DNA of 64,000 bases from Cryptomeria japonica (taxonomy: Eukaryota > Streptophyta > Pinopsida > Cupressales > Cupressaceae), in contig NC_081413.1 of the NCBI RefSeq assembly GCF_030272615.1, forward strand, positions 608,384,209 to 608,448,208. Direction: 5' to 3'. The translations under genes were made by a program, and so were the position numbers. Positions 32,099 through 44,329 of this stretch are shown here, piece by piece. Position 1 is the stretch's first letter; the number at the start of each line of letters is the position of its first letter. The notes under the pieces were generated by a model that ran no database searches, was not told the origin of the DNA, and saw nothing but the letters and a program-made list of their open reading frames with translations.

Positions 32099-32826
32099 TG
32101 TCTAATGCATAAGCATCGCAAAGAACCTTATCGCATTTCACCACATAATCTCAATTTGACCCATGCCAAGGAACCAAAGTCCTATAACGCCTCTCCCATA
32201 ACATATCCAAATTTCAGCAACTTTGGATCAATTTACTAGAAACTACTATGACAATATGTTCACAATACTAAACAAGCAATGCTCAATGCATCGGGTTAGT
32301 TTGTTGAACCTTTTTGTACGTTGCAACATCAAACCTAATATATCACAAGGAATCATGGAACCAAGAACACCTTCAATTGGAACCACATCTGATTTCATTA
32401 ACTCTTAAAGCTACATCACCTAATTTTAGTTGACCTACCCTATTCACAAGACATTGAGTGTTGTGACACCTTGCGGCCAACGTGATCATAATTAAAGCTA
32501 GCAGCTGATATATAAACACCTCTAGCATTCATTGAGAGTTAAAGTTGCTGAGTTAGAAATCAAATAAGGGGTTACAGTTAGAGTAGCTTTAATAGTTAGC
32601 TAGAGCAACTCATTGTGAATCTGGCATGTAAGCTTGTAATAAGCTTGTGGCAGCAAGTGAACCAATCTATAATCTACATATAACAGGCCAATGAGTATGT
32701 TGTAATCATTTTGTTCTGTTGAATCAATGTGAAGTTCAATTTTGTTCTATGATATTGCCGCCCTATTAACTATCAACTGCACAATTGGAGAATCCTTCCT
32801 CTAGATCCCACATTTGTGATTGTCAT
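32099..32826 (+). repeat. 3' LTR of the chromovirus
   Basis: About 730 bp, aligns with the two parts of the 5' LTR. It keeps the uninterrupted site AACCAAAGTCC at about 32171 where the 5' copy has the solo LTR. Ends near GATTGTCA; both edges are good to within about 10 bp. Confidence 0.75.
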
Positions 32827-34030
32827 AAACTAAGCAAAACTCTTTCTTGGACCAATTTATCAAAGGCAAAGGATGTTGATCAACAAACTATGGTGAAAGA
32901 ATGTCTCATCATTTGAAATAACTTCTATGTTCTCCAAAAAAATATCTACAAATTCAAACACTTTTAGACAGCTTAAATCCCTTCTTTTTACCTCAAATGA
33001 ATCTACAATATTAGCCCAATAATCTTTGATTTTATCAATATGCATGAATTTGATTCATAATCTCTTACATGATGCCCTTTGTATCATATGTGTCATGTCA
33101 CATTTTCTAGTTAATTTTAATAGGGTATCTCTTTTTTTGTTTTCTATATGGTAAGGGATAAGTTAGGGAGCTTTATTTTATAAGCACAACTTCTTAATTA
33201 TTACATAAATAAAGTAGTCATCCAAACGGGACATCATAAGCCCTCATGTAATATTTAATTTAAAATTGTTTTTAAAAGAATTGAAAGGAGTTTTGAGAAA
33301 AAAATATTCAAAGGAGTTTTAGGAGGTAAAAAAAGGAAATTTAAATCAAGGGGACCACAAGGAATTTATAAAAGGTGGCCAAATTGATCAATTTTGTCAT
33401 TGCAATCAAATCCTTTTCTCAAGCGTAACAAGTTATATTTATCTTCTCATCTAAGAACAAAAACCACTATATGTGAAAATTTGGAGGATCGAAACTCTCT
33501 TGATTTCTAATTTGGATTGGAGGACAAAAGCACTCATGTCCATTTCAGGTAATTCCATCCAGGAATCACATTTGTATTAAAAGTTCACAATTTATTTTTA
33601 GTTTCAGTTTGATATGATTCACAATCATTGTGATATTTGTGATAAATAATATTTTGGCCCTTGGATTTTGCCAATTATATATGTTAAGGCCAATTGGCGT
33701 ACCTTGCATCAATATTCAGATTGCTCCAATGATAGTAATAATATTAAATGTTTAACGTTTTCCAAAACTATTTATCATATTTACTACTACTAATTATTAT
33801 CGTTAATTTCTATTGGGCTTTCTATGAAATATAATGTGAAAAAAGGATTTTTGTAGTACCTGCCATCAATGTATATGAGTTCCAAATCTTTGCCTTAACA
33901 ATGATATTTGATAATTAATGAAGTTCAATATTTTTTGTTTCGTATTCATTACTTATCACAACTTTGGATAAATCAAAAATGAAATGTAGGGTTTAGGAAT
34001 ATTTTGAAGGACATTCAAATATTATCAAAG
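32827..34030. other. AT-rich, possible promoter-like motif only
   Basis: No domain was found. TTTATAAAAGG at 33365-33375 resembles a TATA box and may belong to an unrecognised LTR. The segment is otherwise blank. Confidence 0.35.
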
Positions 34031-34051
34031 CCAAGGCCTTAAGATCAAGCC

Positions 34052-34262
34052 TTGTGGATCATGGTGAGCAATCCAAATGAATGTTCCTCCTTTGTGTCTA
34101 AGGGTGTGCACCTAATCCACATGGTAAGGCCTCCATTGCAATCTCGAGGTCAAGCCATGCAAAGCATGGTGGGCAGCTCCAACAAATATTCTGCCATTAT
34201 GCCAACAAGTGTGAATCTAATCCAAATGGTGGACCCTCCATTCTTCCAATCCATGCAGATCC
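34052..34262 (+). repeat. Diverged tandem duplication of about 106 bp
   Basis: Two units, about 34059-34164 and 34165-34262, share ATGGTGRGCARYYCCAA..., then TGTGNAYCTAATCCAMATGGT and CCTCCATT. The units keep the same reading phase, giving an 80-codon frame (34052-34294) with a repeated peptide. No family is recognised and a real gene is doubtful. Confidence 0.5.
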
Positions 34263-34265
34263 ACT

Positions 34266-35011
34266 TGCAATGTCCCCTTTTGGGATTGCCCTAAATTTTT
34301 CCCTTGTAGATATCAAAGTCTGCTAATTTTCACCCTTGTTAATTTTGATATTAGATATTGATCCATGGACTTTCTTGTCTTCTTTCATCTTAGGATGATT
34401 CCTCCAATTCCCCCTTCTCAATTGAATTAATCTCTTCTTTATATCTTCATTTGTCAGAAGTCACACCTCTTCATAACAAATGAGTTATCACTCTTCATTG
34501 CTGCCCTTTGAGAATTATAAATTATTCTCCAAATTGATCTCCCTTTGGTGGCATCCTCAAATGAGACTTTCTCCTTTTTATATCCTCCAATGTGAGGGAG
34601 AATGACACCCCTTCACCATGTCTTCCCCTTTGCAAGGATCACGACCTTTCATAATTACCACTCTTTGAGAGAGACACAATCCTTCATCATTTGTCCTTAT
34701 TAAAGGAATTGATTACTTATTTTCTTCCTATTCCTCTTACACATCGTCCATTCTTTCTTTCTTCCTCCATCCTTCTCCCCCTTTCAAATGAAGTTCTCTT
34801 CTCCCCTTTATATCTCATGTTTGAGGGAGTCACAACTTTTCATCTCATGCCTTTTGACCATTCATTAAACTTAACTAAATTTTAGTTATGGTTATGTTTA
34901 ATTTTGATTCATTTATATTTATAATTTAAATTTTATTTTTTTATTCTTTTACATTTTAATTTTATTATTATTGTTTATTATTAAATCCTATTTCAAAAAG
35001 GGGACATTACA
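34266..35011 (-). repeat. 3' LTR (minus) of the small element
   Basis: Starts TGCAATGTCCCCTTTT and ends AAAAGGGGACATTACA, an inverted repeat with one mismatch in 16. Contains the shared TTTGAGGGAGTCACAAC block. Confidence 0.88.
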
Positions 35012-35234
35012 GTCCACCCTTCCCAAAATTGCTTGTCCTCAAGCAATGAGGGTCCCCAAACCAATCCTTGGGGGTATGTATTCCTTATTTAATTTGGTTG
35101 TCCCAATGTTTGCTTGCAATACTAGATATCTCTTTGTATCATATATTAAGATGAGGATTAGAAGCATGACACATCTATGACTTCAATTGCAATTCATATA
35201 TTTCTGGTTATTCTCACATCTAGAACATACTAGG

Positions 35235-35370
35235 TATGAACCAAACACGAAGCATACACATAAAAAAAACAAAGTATACACAAGAATATATGAAGGCATG
35301 GAGCATACATATCAAAACACAAAGTATACATATCAATATGCAAACACATAGTATACAAACAAATACACAT
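35235..35370. repeat. Short block of GAAGCATACACAT-type repeats
   Basis: Repeats of AAAGTATACATATCAA and GAAGCATACACAT; the reverse complement matches the words of the array at 2895-4450. Confidence 0.65.
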
Positions 35371-35404
35371 GTTGTTAGATCCTTCTTTTTTTCTTGAACC
35401 AAAA

Positions 35405-35620
35405 AGTGGGCCTAACCCCAATCTCTCTTCTTGAGCCAACAAGTGGGCCTAACCCCAATCCTTCTACGCCCAATCTATTTCGAGTCAAAATGTTGGCCTA
35501 ACCCCAATCTTTCTGCTCCCAATCTATTTCAAATCAGAAAGTGGGCCTAACCCCAATCCTTCTGCTCCCAATCCATTTTGAGTCAAAAAGTGGGCCTAAC
35601 CCCAATCTTTCTGCTCTTGT
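35405..35620. repeat. 49-bp tandem array, about five units
   Basis: The unit begins GTGGGCCTAACCCCAATC and continues to a CAATCYATTTYRAGTCA end. Three units are exactly 49 bp; the first and last are partial. Lies in the interior of the small element. Confidence 0.88.
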
Positions 35621-36572
35621 ATGCTCATTGATGTGTCGTGAACTTTCTCCAATATGCTTCAAACATTTTCTTAATATGTCCCATAGGCAATAAACAAATC
35701 TGACCTTGCAGCAGCTGTGTATGCAAAATGATGGCATAAATATACTTCAGAATTTAGCAGACTTGCAGATATAAATTTCTCCTCATTAAAGATTACAGCA
35801 ATTAGTAACAGGGAAGCGCTAGTTAGCTTTTCCAACCACCTAAACCAACATGTATATCTCAACCTTCAATTGCTGCCACAAAGAGTATGAAGAGGCAACT
35901 GTTAATGCACAAGAACAGCGACTGTATGAATTTTCTGAGCATATGCTTCAGTGACCAGCTACAGGTATATTAACATGCATAGTAAAACCCTTCAACTAGA
36001 CTTAGAAGAGCTCACATTGCATCCTAAATCACCTAGCAGCAACCATTATCCACGTACCACACTATGATAACTCAGTGTGAACCTTTTCCAATCATTTGCA
36101 GCGATTAATATGAGCGGCTAGTGCAGACTAGAAACCAACCATGATCCTGACGTTTTTCCGTGAATACACCTTCCCACGTTTGACCTTTCAGAATGGAGTC
36201 AATGTAGTGACAGAAAGATTCACCAATCTGAGTATGAATTCAGCATAAGAGTAAAGATTCACATCACGAATGTAATTGTATGCCTAGAATATCCTCCGAT
36301 CATCCCTCTATTTCCAGTAACTGAAACCTCTTTTGCACCAATGCAAACCCTGTCTGAATTTGCCATTGAGTATGTTTATGTTTTGAAGGGTTTGGAGTAA
36401 TGCTTGGGTTGTCTGTTCATTCTTTTCCAAAAAAAAACCTCAATTCATGGTTCATTTGCGAGTCCTTTGTATTTATTTTGGTAGGTAGCCTTCTTCTTTT
36501 CCCTTTCTAGAGCCCTAATTGCTTGTTGACTGAGTTGCATTAACTGTTTTTCCCTCAGGCTGGCAGGAACAT

Positions 36573-36584
36573 GCTCTGATACCA
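36573..36584 (-). other. Primer binding site of the small element
   Basis: TGGTATCAGAGC on the minus strand, two bases from the LTR edge at 36587. Confidence 0.88.
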
Positions 36585-36586
36585 CT

Positions 36587-37324
36587 TGTAAAGTCCCCTT
36601 TTAGGATTGCCCTAAACTTTGCCCTTGTAGATATCAAAGTCTGCTAATTTTTACCCTTATTAATTCTGATATTAGCTATTGATCCATTGACTTTCTTGTC
36701 TTGATCTTAGGATGATTCCTCCAATTCCCCCTTCTCAATTGAATTAATCTCTTCTTTATATCTTCATTTGTGGGAAGTCACACCTCTTCAAAAGAAATGA
36801 GTCATCACTCTTCAATGCTGCCCTTTGAGAATTATAAATTATTCTCCTAATTGATCTCCCTTGGATGTCCTCCTCAAATGAGACTTTCTCCTTTTTCTAT
36901 CCTCCAATGTGAGGGAGAGTCACACCCCTTCACCATGTCTGCCCCTTTGCAAGGGTCACAACCTTTCATAATTACCACTCTTTGAAAGAGACACAATCCT
37001 TCATCGTTTCTATTTATTGAAGGAACCGATTTCTTATTTTCTTCCTATTCATCTTAGACATCTTCCATTCTTTCTTTCTTCCTCCATCCTTCCCCCCCTC
37101 TCAAATGAAGTTCTCTTCTCCCCTTTATATCTCATGTTTGAGGGAGTCACAACTTTTCATCTCATGCCTTTTGACCATTCATTAAACTTAACTATTTTAG
37201 TTATGGTTATGTTTAATTTGATTCTATTATATTTATTATTTAAATTTTATTTTTTTATTCTTTTACATTTAATAATATTATTTTTGTTTATTATTAAATC
37301 CTATTTCAAAAAGGGGATATTACA
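36587..37324 (-). repeat. 5' LTR (minus) of the small element
   Basis: Starts TGTAAAGTCCCCTTTT and ends GGGGATATTACA. Clearly homologous to 34266-35011 but diverged by substitutions and short indels, so it is older than the gag-only element. Confidence 0.88.
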
Positions 37325-39694
37325 TCTCTAGACGAGAAAACCCCTTAAGACCCTTGGTGCTTGACCTCAACACTACACCAATCTTTTGACATACCGGTAC
37401 AGCACAATACATGCGCTTTTCATAAAAGTGTTTATTATTGAATCTTATTGTTTCTCCACTATTATATTTAAAATCTAAAACACTCTTACATTTGTATACT
37501 GTTTATTGAATGGGAAAACCAAACCCCAATTCATGTCCCTCTCTCAAAAAAAATACGACTCTTAGAAACAGCAATCATATACATTAACACAATCTTTTGA
37601 ATTGGACACCCCAGCCACATATATGTATGGGACGCAAAACCAATACCCAAATATCAATGAAAACTGAGAATTGCTTGTATCAATCCACCTAATTTGAAAG
37701 CAAAGCTTTCATCTTTTCTAAAATGATAATGTGATCTTCGACCCCTCACACCAAGTGCATAACAAAAACATCATTTTCCCTCTTATAACGTTTAATAGAA
37801 TTTGTGTACTTTAATTGTGGCAACTATAGGCATATGTGAGCTTGTTCATATGGCCCTACAGTGTTCAATCCATTGAAAGTGCCTTAATGTGCCATGAGAT
37901 AAACAACATTTGATGTGACTGTGAACTCAACAACTTGCTTGAATTGTCAATTGTTCATGCATACATTCAATAATCAACAAGGACCAACCAAAATATTCCT
38001 TTCCATTCCATGCAATACTCATGATACAAAACATCCATGATTTGAAAGTGTGAGCCACCTCTTCTCCTATGATCCAAACTAGAATGTGATCATGTTTGAA
38101 AACATGTGTTTGAATTCACCCCTATACATAATTTTTGATATATTTGATTTCTTCTCTTGCAACCACGTCCTACCTATCTACTTTTGCACTCTTGCAAACA
38201 ATTCTCCCAAGCTCTCTCACATTCATCAAGATCCACTTCAAGAGATTACTCATATGACAAAATGAAATACACAATCTTAAACTTATCTGCAGTAAGCTTG
38301 CAAACCGCTTGTCCATTAATAGACTTGTTCTTTCTTCTTAGGGTCATACTGCTTGACACAGGCTCATATAATCTCTAGGCTTTGCACGAAAACTTAAAAT
38401 AGGCCAGCCTGAACAACACTTCTATCCATTAATTTTTGAGCCATACTATTTCTATTATTTATCTTTTCTTCAAGATTTAAACCTTCTGGGCTAACATACT
38501 TAAGTCAGCTTACCATACTTTGAGATAATCACCGAAGGTACATCTATAGCAACAGAAAAATCCTGCATCTTCGAAAATGTGCAGTTTGATAATATGTCCT
38601 CCTTGATATATGAATTTGTAATGTATGCTGCTGTTGTAATACAAATTATTTCAAAAACATGCTCATAAACTGTTCTTCTGACTGATTTTACTTTGAATTT
38701 ACTGATGACTGGTAGAAAAAAGGAAGGAATTTCAAAAAAACAAACTGCTCATTGTTTATGACAGGGATAATGCCTGTTTTCACATTAAAATTGTAGTCTG
38801 CTAATGAAGAAGACTGTTACAACCCTGCAAAAGTAAAAAAAAAATTGCAGCTGGTTATTATTAAGCTGTGCTTTAGTGTTCAGCTGATGTCAAAACCTCA
38901 TTCATCTGTTGTAGCAACATGGTGTACTTTTCTGCTCTACAAAATAATAAATTAAAGAAGTTTATTCGACCAAGTATTAGCTTCAAAAATAGCACCCAAG
39001 TCTTCAAAACATACCTGTTGATCTCATGTGATTTCTATCTGCTCTTTGTATTAAAGGCAAGTCTTCAAAATGGGCACTGCACTCTATTTATACGAGTTTT
39101 GATTTCTATTCTGAATCGTCATGAATTGTTCGAAGTGGCACTTCCTTCTCTTATTAGTAGCTTATTTGTTTTTATTTGGAAGCATTTGGCTTGTTGCAAA
39201 TAGCAGCCCATAAATAACATTTGTTCTACCTTTGTAAGATCAGTCAGCTGCTGAAGATGAAGAGATGCACCACCTAATAATTTTTTCCTTGTAGCTGATA
39301 CAAAAGAAAATATTTTTTCTTTTAATTGACTAAAAATCTCAATTTGTTACTCCAGAATTTAAATATTTCTGTACGGTGTTTCCCTTTTTTCTTTGAATGC
39401 ATTTTCTAGATTATTTCTTTACTGTTTCACTCATGTTACATTAAATTCCACATTATTTTGCTCATTGGGTAAAGATGTCTGCGGGACCATTCTAAAACCT
39501 TCATGACTATTTCATGTGGTGTCTCCTGAAAAATGTTTAAATATTCAAACCTTGTTATCAACTCTTTTAAAATTGCTTTTAATTATCATTCCACGAGGAG
39601 GTGAATTTTAAATAATTTATGCAAAAGTTTGGAGCATTTTGTTGATTGAAGTCACAATTCGATATTATGATTTCACAAGAAATTGTTGTTATGA
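37325..39694. other. No confident gene; a few exon-like minus-strand stretches
   Basis: No element termini were found. Three short minus-strand stretches have good acceptor sites and a coding look: 39436-39525 (ETPHEIVMKVLEWSRR), 39230-39294 (ASLHLQQLTDLTK, donor GTAGAA) and about 38907-38935 (EKYTMLLQQMNE). Their phases do not join cleanly, so I leave them as unproven. Confidence 0.25.
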
Positions 39695-39702
39695 CATCAT
39701 AT

Positions 39703-42700
39703 CAGAGTTCCGGGACTTGCCAAAACTCGCCAAGACTCGGCAAGTCCTGAGCTGGGTGACCCTAGGCGAGTCCCAGGGGCCCAAACTTGGGTTCATCCAA
39801 GTCCTAGGCAAGACTTGCAAACTTGGCCCAGACCCAACAAGTGTCGATGCCTGGACTCAGCCGACAAACACCAACGACAAAAACAAAACAAAAAAACTAA
39901 TTTAAAGAGTTTTAAGTTGGTTTTTTTAACTTATATTGCCTCTACAACCCTTCAAGTGAGCTCATTTCATTCTAGTGGCAAAATAGGAGAAGAGTGAGTT
40001 GTAAGGAAAAAGCAAGAGGGCATTGTAGGGCAACCAGCTAAATGGAAGACCAAAAATTCGTCAACAAATCGCATTGGGGCAGCCTAATACTCACATTTGG
40101 AGCATCAAGAGCTCCTTACAAAGCATTGCAAACAGGTTGCATTTCATTTGAAGTTTGTTCTAAGAGGTCAGATTGAATATTTTTGGTTTTTTTGTGTTTT
40201 GTAAGCAAAAATTGCATTGTCTTTTTTTAAAACATTTATATTCATTACCTTTCAAAGAAATAGCAAACCCTACATTATTTTTTGGAAGAAAACGTACAAT
40301 TTTTTTGTAATAATTTATAAAAGACAATGCACAAATGTTCATTTTTTTTTATGTCGTATTGCAGTGGCCTTTAGATTTTGAAAATCATATTTTTCATAAT
40401 TTCTAATCCAAGAACAATCACAAGTAGAAAGGATCCAGCTTGGAAACCTACTAAAAGTTTTCCCAAGCAAAAAAAAGTAGAGGCCAAACGTAAATATTGC
40501 AAACCAATTTTCCATGGAGGCATAAATAGATTGAACTACCATCTTGCCCACATATGTGGCTATGATGCTGAACCCTGCAAGGAAGCACATGCTAAGGCTA
40601 CTCATGAGTGCCAAGTGCAACTAGAAACATTTGGAGCACAAAAGGAAATGAAGAAGAGGCAAAGAGAGGAGTTGGCGAGCATTGGTCGTGTTGGAGAGGC
40701 TTCTTCCATGCCTCCATATCATCCTAGTACTAGTATTGCTACTTCTACTAGTGCTTCAACCAGTGGTAGTGGGAGTATTAGCATTGGTCCTAGAGTTCAT
40801 CAATCAAGGATGGATTCACATTTTGAACCACACACTACTCCTCTAGCCCAACCGTCACTTGAGAACATGGGATGGAACAAAGAGGTACACGATGCAGCTA
40901 GACGTGCAATTGGCCAATTATGGTACTATTGCATCATTCTATTCTTTGCAATCAGATAAAAAAAATTTATTTGATTATTTTAAAATTTAGAGTTTGATTC
41001 TTTGTCAAATCATTTTTTATTGGACATTTAAAGAACATTGTTGATGCCATAACTATATGTGGAGCGGAGTTTAAAGCCCCTTTTGAATCTAACTTAAGTG
41101 GCTCAATTTTGATAGAAATGGTGGCTGATGTAAAAGCCACAATAGACAAGCACCACAAGATATGAAGCAAGAAGAGTTGCACCATCATGACCGATTGTTG
41201 GACTAATACAAGATATAGGACGCTCCTAAATTTTCCTGATTCTTTCGCAGGTGATTCATCATTCTACTTCCCTCAATGCATTGAATACTTTCAATTTGGT
41301 TTAGTGATTAATATTTTTAATTTATGATTTATTCAACGGTCAATGATTTTGCTTTATTTTCAAATTTCAGGTGGCACCATGTTCCTCAAATCCATTGATG
41401 CTTCCACACATTCAAAAAATGTCACATTCCTATGTAAGGCTATAGAGGTCATACTTGAGGTGGGTGAGGAGAATGTAGTTCAAGTGGTGACCAATAATAC
41501 AGCAAATTATGTTGTTGCGGATAGACTTTTGATGGAGAAGCAAGCAACTATATTTTGATCTTCCTGTGCCACCCATCGCCTTGACCTCATATTGGAGGAT
41601 ATTGGCAAGCTTCCATGGATCAAGACGTGAAGACATTTGCAATTTTTTGTATAAACACACATGGGTCCTTAGCTTAATGAGGCAATACACAAGGCAAAAA
41701 GAGTTGGCTCATCTTGGGATCACTAGATTTGCCACCAATTTCATAGCATTACCATCTTTGATTCGTTCAAAAGCAGCTTTCAAGCATATGTCTGTTGGTA
41801 AGGAGTGGACTTCCTCATCGTATGCTACAACCACTTTAGGGATTGATGTGGCAGATTGAATTTTTGAAGAGCCAGGCTTTCGGGCCCCTTGTGCAGAGAT
41901 TGTGAAGGTAAATTTTTTATAAATTCTACATTATGTTCTAATTTTTATTCATATTTTTCTTTTAATTTCTTATTCTTATTCACACTTAAATTAATTGTTT
42001 TTGTTTCACAATATTTGCAGTTCATTGAGCCCTTGATAGTTCTATGAATTGTTGATGGGGAGAAGCCCGCAATAAGCTACATATATGAGAGCATGGATAC
42101 GGCCAAGGAGGTCATTAGCTCCATCTACGCAAAATATGAGAAGGTTCTTAATGGGCTCTACTCAGAGATAGAGTGGATGTCGCCTAGTCATAGCAGCACA
42201 ATAATCCACAAGATATAGGTCTTTTCTATTGCACAAGGAGAGGTCTTCTCTCGTCAAATTTGCAAACATAGTCAAGAAAAATTGTAGCCAAGCAAAAATA
42301 TATTTTTTGGGTATAATTTAATTTTATAACTTGAAGTCTTAAAGTTGGAAATGAGACTGATTTTTTTTCTTATTCTCATCTCAGATAGATGGTGACAAAT
42401 GTTTGGTCCTAAAACACCAAATCTTCAGAGTATAGCCATTCTCATTTTGAGCCAACCATGAAATGCTTCCGGTTGTAGGTGCAATTGGAGTATGTTTGAG
42501 CACATAGATTCCAATAGGCGCAATAGACTATTTGTGGAGAGGTTGAATGATCTAGTCTTTGTTCATAACAACCTTCATCTTAGACAAAGACAAGTTTTTC
42601 ACCATGACTACTACTCAATCATGATAGAGGAAGTTGATCTAGAATTTGAGTGGATCGCTGAGGCTACGAATCCTATCTTTAGTGACAAGGACATTGATTG

Positions 42701-43276
42701 GGTCGACCAAGCAGATAGAGAGGTTCAGGCTATAGCCATGGCAGAGGAGGATATAGCACAAGAGGACACAAATACAGCTGATGTTGGTGAGTGCGGCATG
42801 GAGTCACAAGCAGAGACTATGGTTGTTGAATCATCCAAGACCTTCCTTAGACACCTTCGTAGGAGGGATGCAGGCTCCTCTGAGCCATGGACTTGTAGTT
42901 ATTGTTATGATATTTGTTTGGAACATTTGATGTCATGGATTTCATACTTCATGAGTTTTGTATACATTTGACAATATTCATATGTCTAAGTTTGCTATTT
43001 CCTTTAGCTGCAATTTGCGTTTGTACTTATGTGATCAAAGTATACTTGTCTATGTGATCAAATTAGCTTCTATTCAATGATGTTATTGTGTCTTTAAGAT
43101 TTATTTAATAACAAGTGCATGAAACAAGTTTTAAATCTCTAAAAATCTCTAAATTTCTTGGGTTTTTTAATTTGCCAAGTCTTGTCGAATCTAGGCCAAG
43201 TTTTTTCACCGAGTCCCAACCCCTGAGCCAACTAACCCTTGCCAAGTCCGCACCAAGTCCGAGTGCCATTTCTATG
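39703..43276 (+). mobile_element. hAT transposon with decayed transposase and near-exact TSD
   Basis: The element starts CAGAGTTCCGGGACTTGCC and ends CCGAGTGCCATTTCTATG. It is flanked by CATCATAT (39695-39702) and CATCATAA (43277-43284), an 8-bp duplication with one change. Both ends are crowded with GACTTGGCAAG/CCAAGTC words. The interior holds a broken transposase in several exons. The smaller element at 6094-6891 belongs to the same family. Confidence 0.88.
40400..42910 (+). pseudogene. hAT transposase (BED finger, DUF659, dimerisation region)
   Basis: In order: a BED-type zinc finger at about 40425-40600 (RKDPAWKPTKSFPK, KRKYCKPIFHGGINRLNYHL, CGYDAEPCKEAH); a Ser/Thr-rich linker; the DUF659 catalytic region at about 41370-41620 (GGTMFLKSIDAS, EENVVQVVTNNTANYV, then a TGA where Trp is usual, and HRLDLILEDIG); a middle block at 41640-41860 (HTWVLSLMRQYT, ITRFATNFIAL); and the C-terminal hAT dimerisation segment at about 42490-42660 (SNRRNRLFVERLNDLVFVHNN). 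Exons are separated by AT-rich introns. In-frame stops and shifts make it a pseudogene. It would have catalysed excision and insertion in the nucleus. Confidence 0.88.
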
Positions 43277-43486
43277 CATCATAATTATAAGATGTAAACC
43301 TGATGGAAGAGCATTAGCGGAATCAACCTTGAATAACACAAAAATGCTCTATATAAGAATTGGATGAGTTCAAAACAATACTAAATAGGAAACACTTAAG
43401 AATATAATAGTAAGCATTTTCCATGGAGTAATGGTTGTAAATGATTCTACAAAAAACGATTAGACAAGAACAAAGGTAATACTCAC

Positions 43487-43540
43487 TAGTTGATTAATGA
43501 CTTCGTTCTGATCAGGCTTGCAATCATCTTTATTTTCTTC
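43487..43540 (-). CDS. Possible upstream exon of the host coiled-coil protein
   Basis: A 54-nt minus-strand stretch between the acceptor GTGGATGCAG and the strong donor A|GTGAGT. It reads EENKDDCKPDQNEVINQL with no stop, phase 0 at both ends. That phase fits the exon at 11225-11323, and the end (VINQL) would continue naturally into EKQLNELK as a leucine-repeat helix. Support is only splice signals, phase and character; a chance match is quite possible. Confidence 0.33.
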
Positions 43541-44325
43541 CTGCATCCACATAGCAAAGTTTACATATATATATATATGTCTTAAGCTTTGCTTGAAGTG
43601 TCCTAAAAAATAGCATAAACTAACACAGAAAGTTGAACCTTTTACACTTCACAACACAGTTGCAACAAAAATTAAATAGAATGAAATGTTTCTGAAACAC
43701 ATAAAGATAAAATTCTACATGCACAAGTCACTACAATTTAACCCCTAAAAATATGGTGCTTGCATATTCTCAAAGACAAATCAATATCAAAAAACTCATT
43801 AAAGTAATGAATCTGTTTCTTTGTAACAATGATTTAACTGAAATGGAAAAGATTTATATCTTTGCTGTCAAAGATACCAAATAAATTTATCTTTTCACCG
43901 TAGCTATAGACAAGTTTACAATAAAAGTTGTACAAATTTTAAAATTGTTGAGCATGTATGTAAAAATTAAGTGCTTTCATATAACTAATTAATCAATGAT
44001 AATGAAAAATGGTAGTGTCACAACAAATACTCATATTCATGAAAATTTACAAAAATATCATGAATCAAGTAAAAGGACATCAATTTGTCTAGTATTTTAC
44101 ATGCTTTTTGTTCAGAACCATTTGTTCTCATGTTTTATTAAATTTTCATTCCCCAACACAATCCAATAATTACATATTTTGTATTTTGATGAAAATAATA
44201 ACATGGGCCACAACCCTTGTTATCATAGTTTCTACACAATTTATTAATTAATCTATTATAGTACAAGTTTTCTCTCATTCAAATGTTTCTCTATTGAAGG
44301 ACAATACTGCAATGTAATGGATCCA
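43541..44325. other. AT-rich, (TA)n at 43566-43581, otherwise blank
   Basis: No domain or terminus is recognised. Confidence 0.4.
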
Positions 44326-44329
44326 TCTT

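Larger units (their letters stand above)
34266..37324 (-). mobile_element. Small non-autonomous LTR retrotransposon without gag-pol
   Basis: LTRs lie at 34266-35011 (746 bp) and 36587-37324 (738 bp), both TG...CA. On the minus strand a Met-tRNA primer site (36573-36584) lies inside the right LTR. A polypurine tract GGGAAGGGTGG (about 35012-35024), preceded by TTGAGGACAAGCAA, lies inside the left LTR. The interior of about 1.57 kb has no gag or pol frame. It contains a 49-bp tandem array and a block echoing the 2895-4450 array. Flanks CCACT and TCTCT do not match, so the target duplication is lost. It shares its LTR family with the solo LTR at 15069-16476. Confidence 0.88.

Noticed and set aside
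38907-39525. Three exon-like minus-strand stretches as further exons of the host gene
   Set aside because: Acceptor sites look fine, but phases do not join in any order I tried and donors are weak; kept only as a note.
43277-43284. Treating CATCATAA/CATCATAT as chance rather than target duplication
   Set aside because: Seven of eight bases match, both adjoin CA-type inverted ends, and a relative at 6094 has an exact 8-bp duplication, so the duplication reading was kept.
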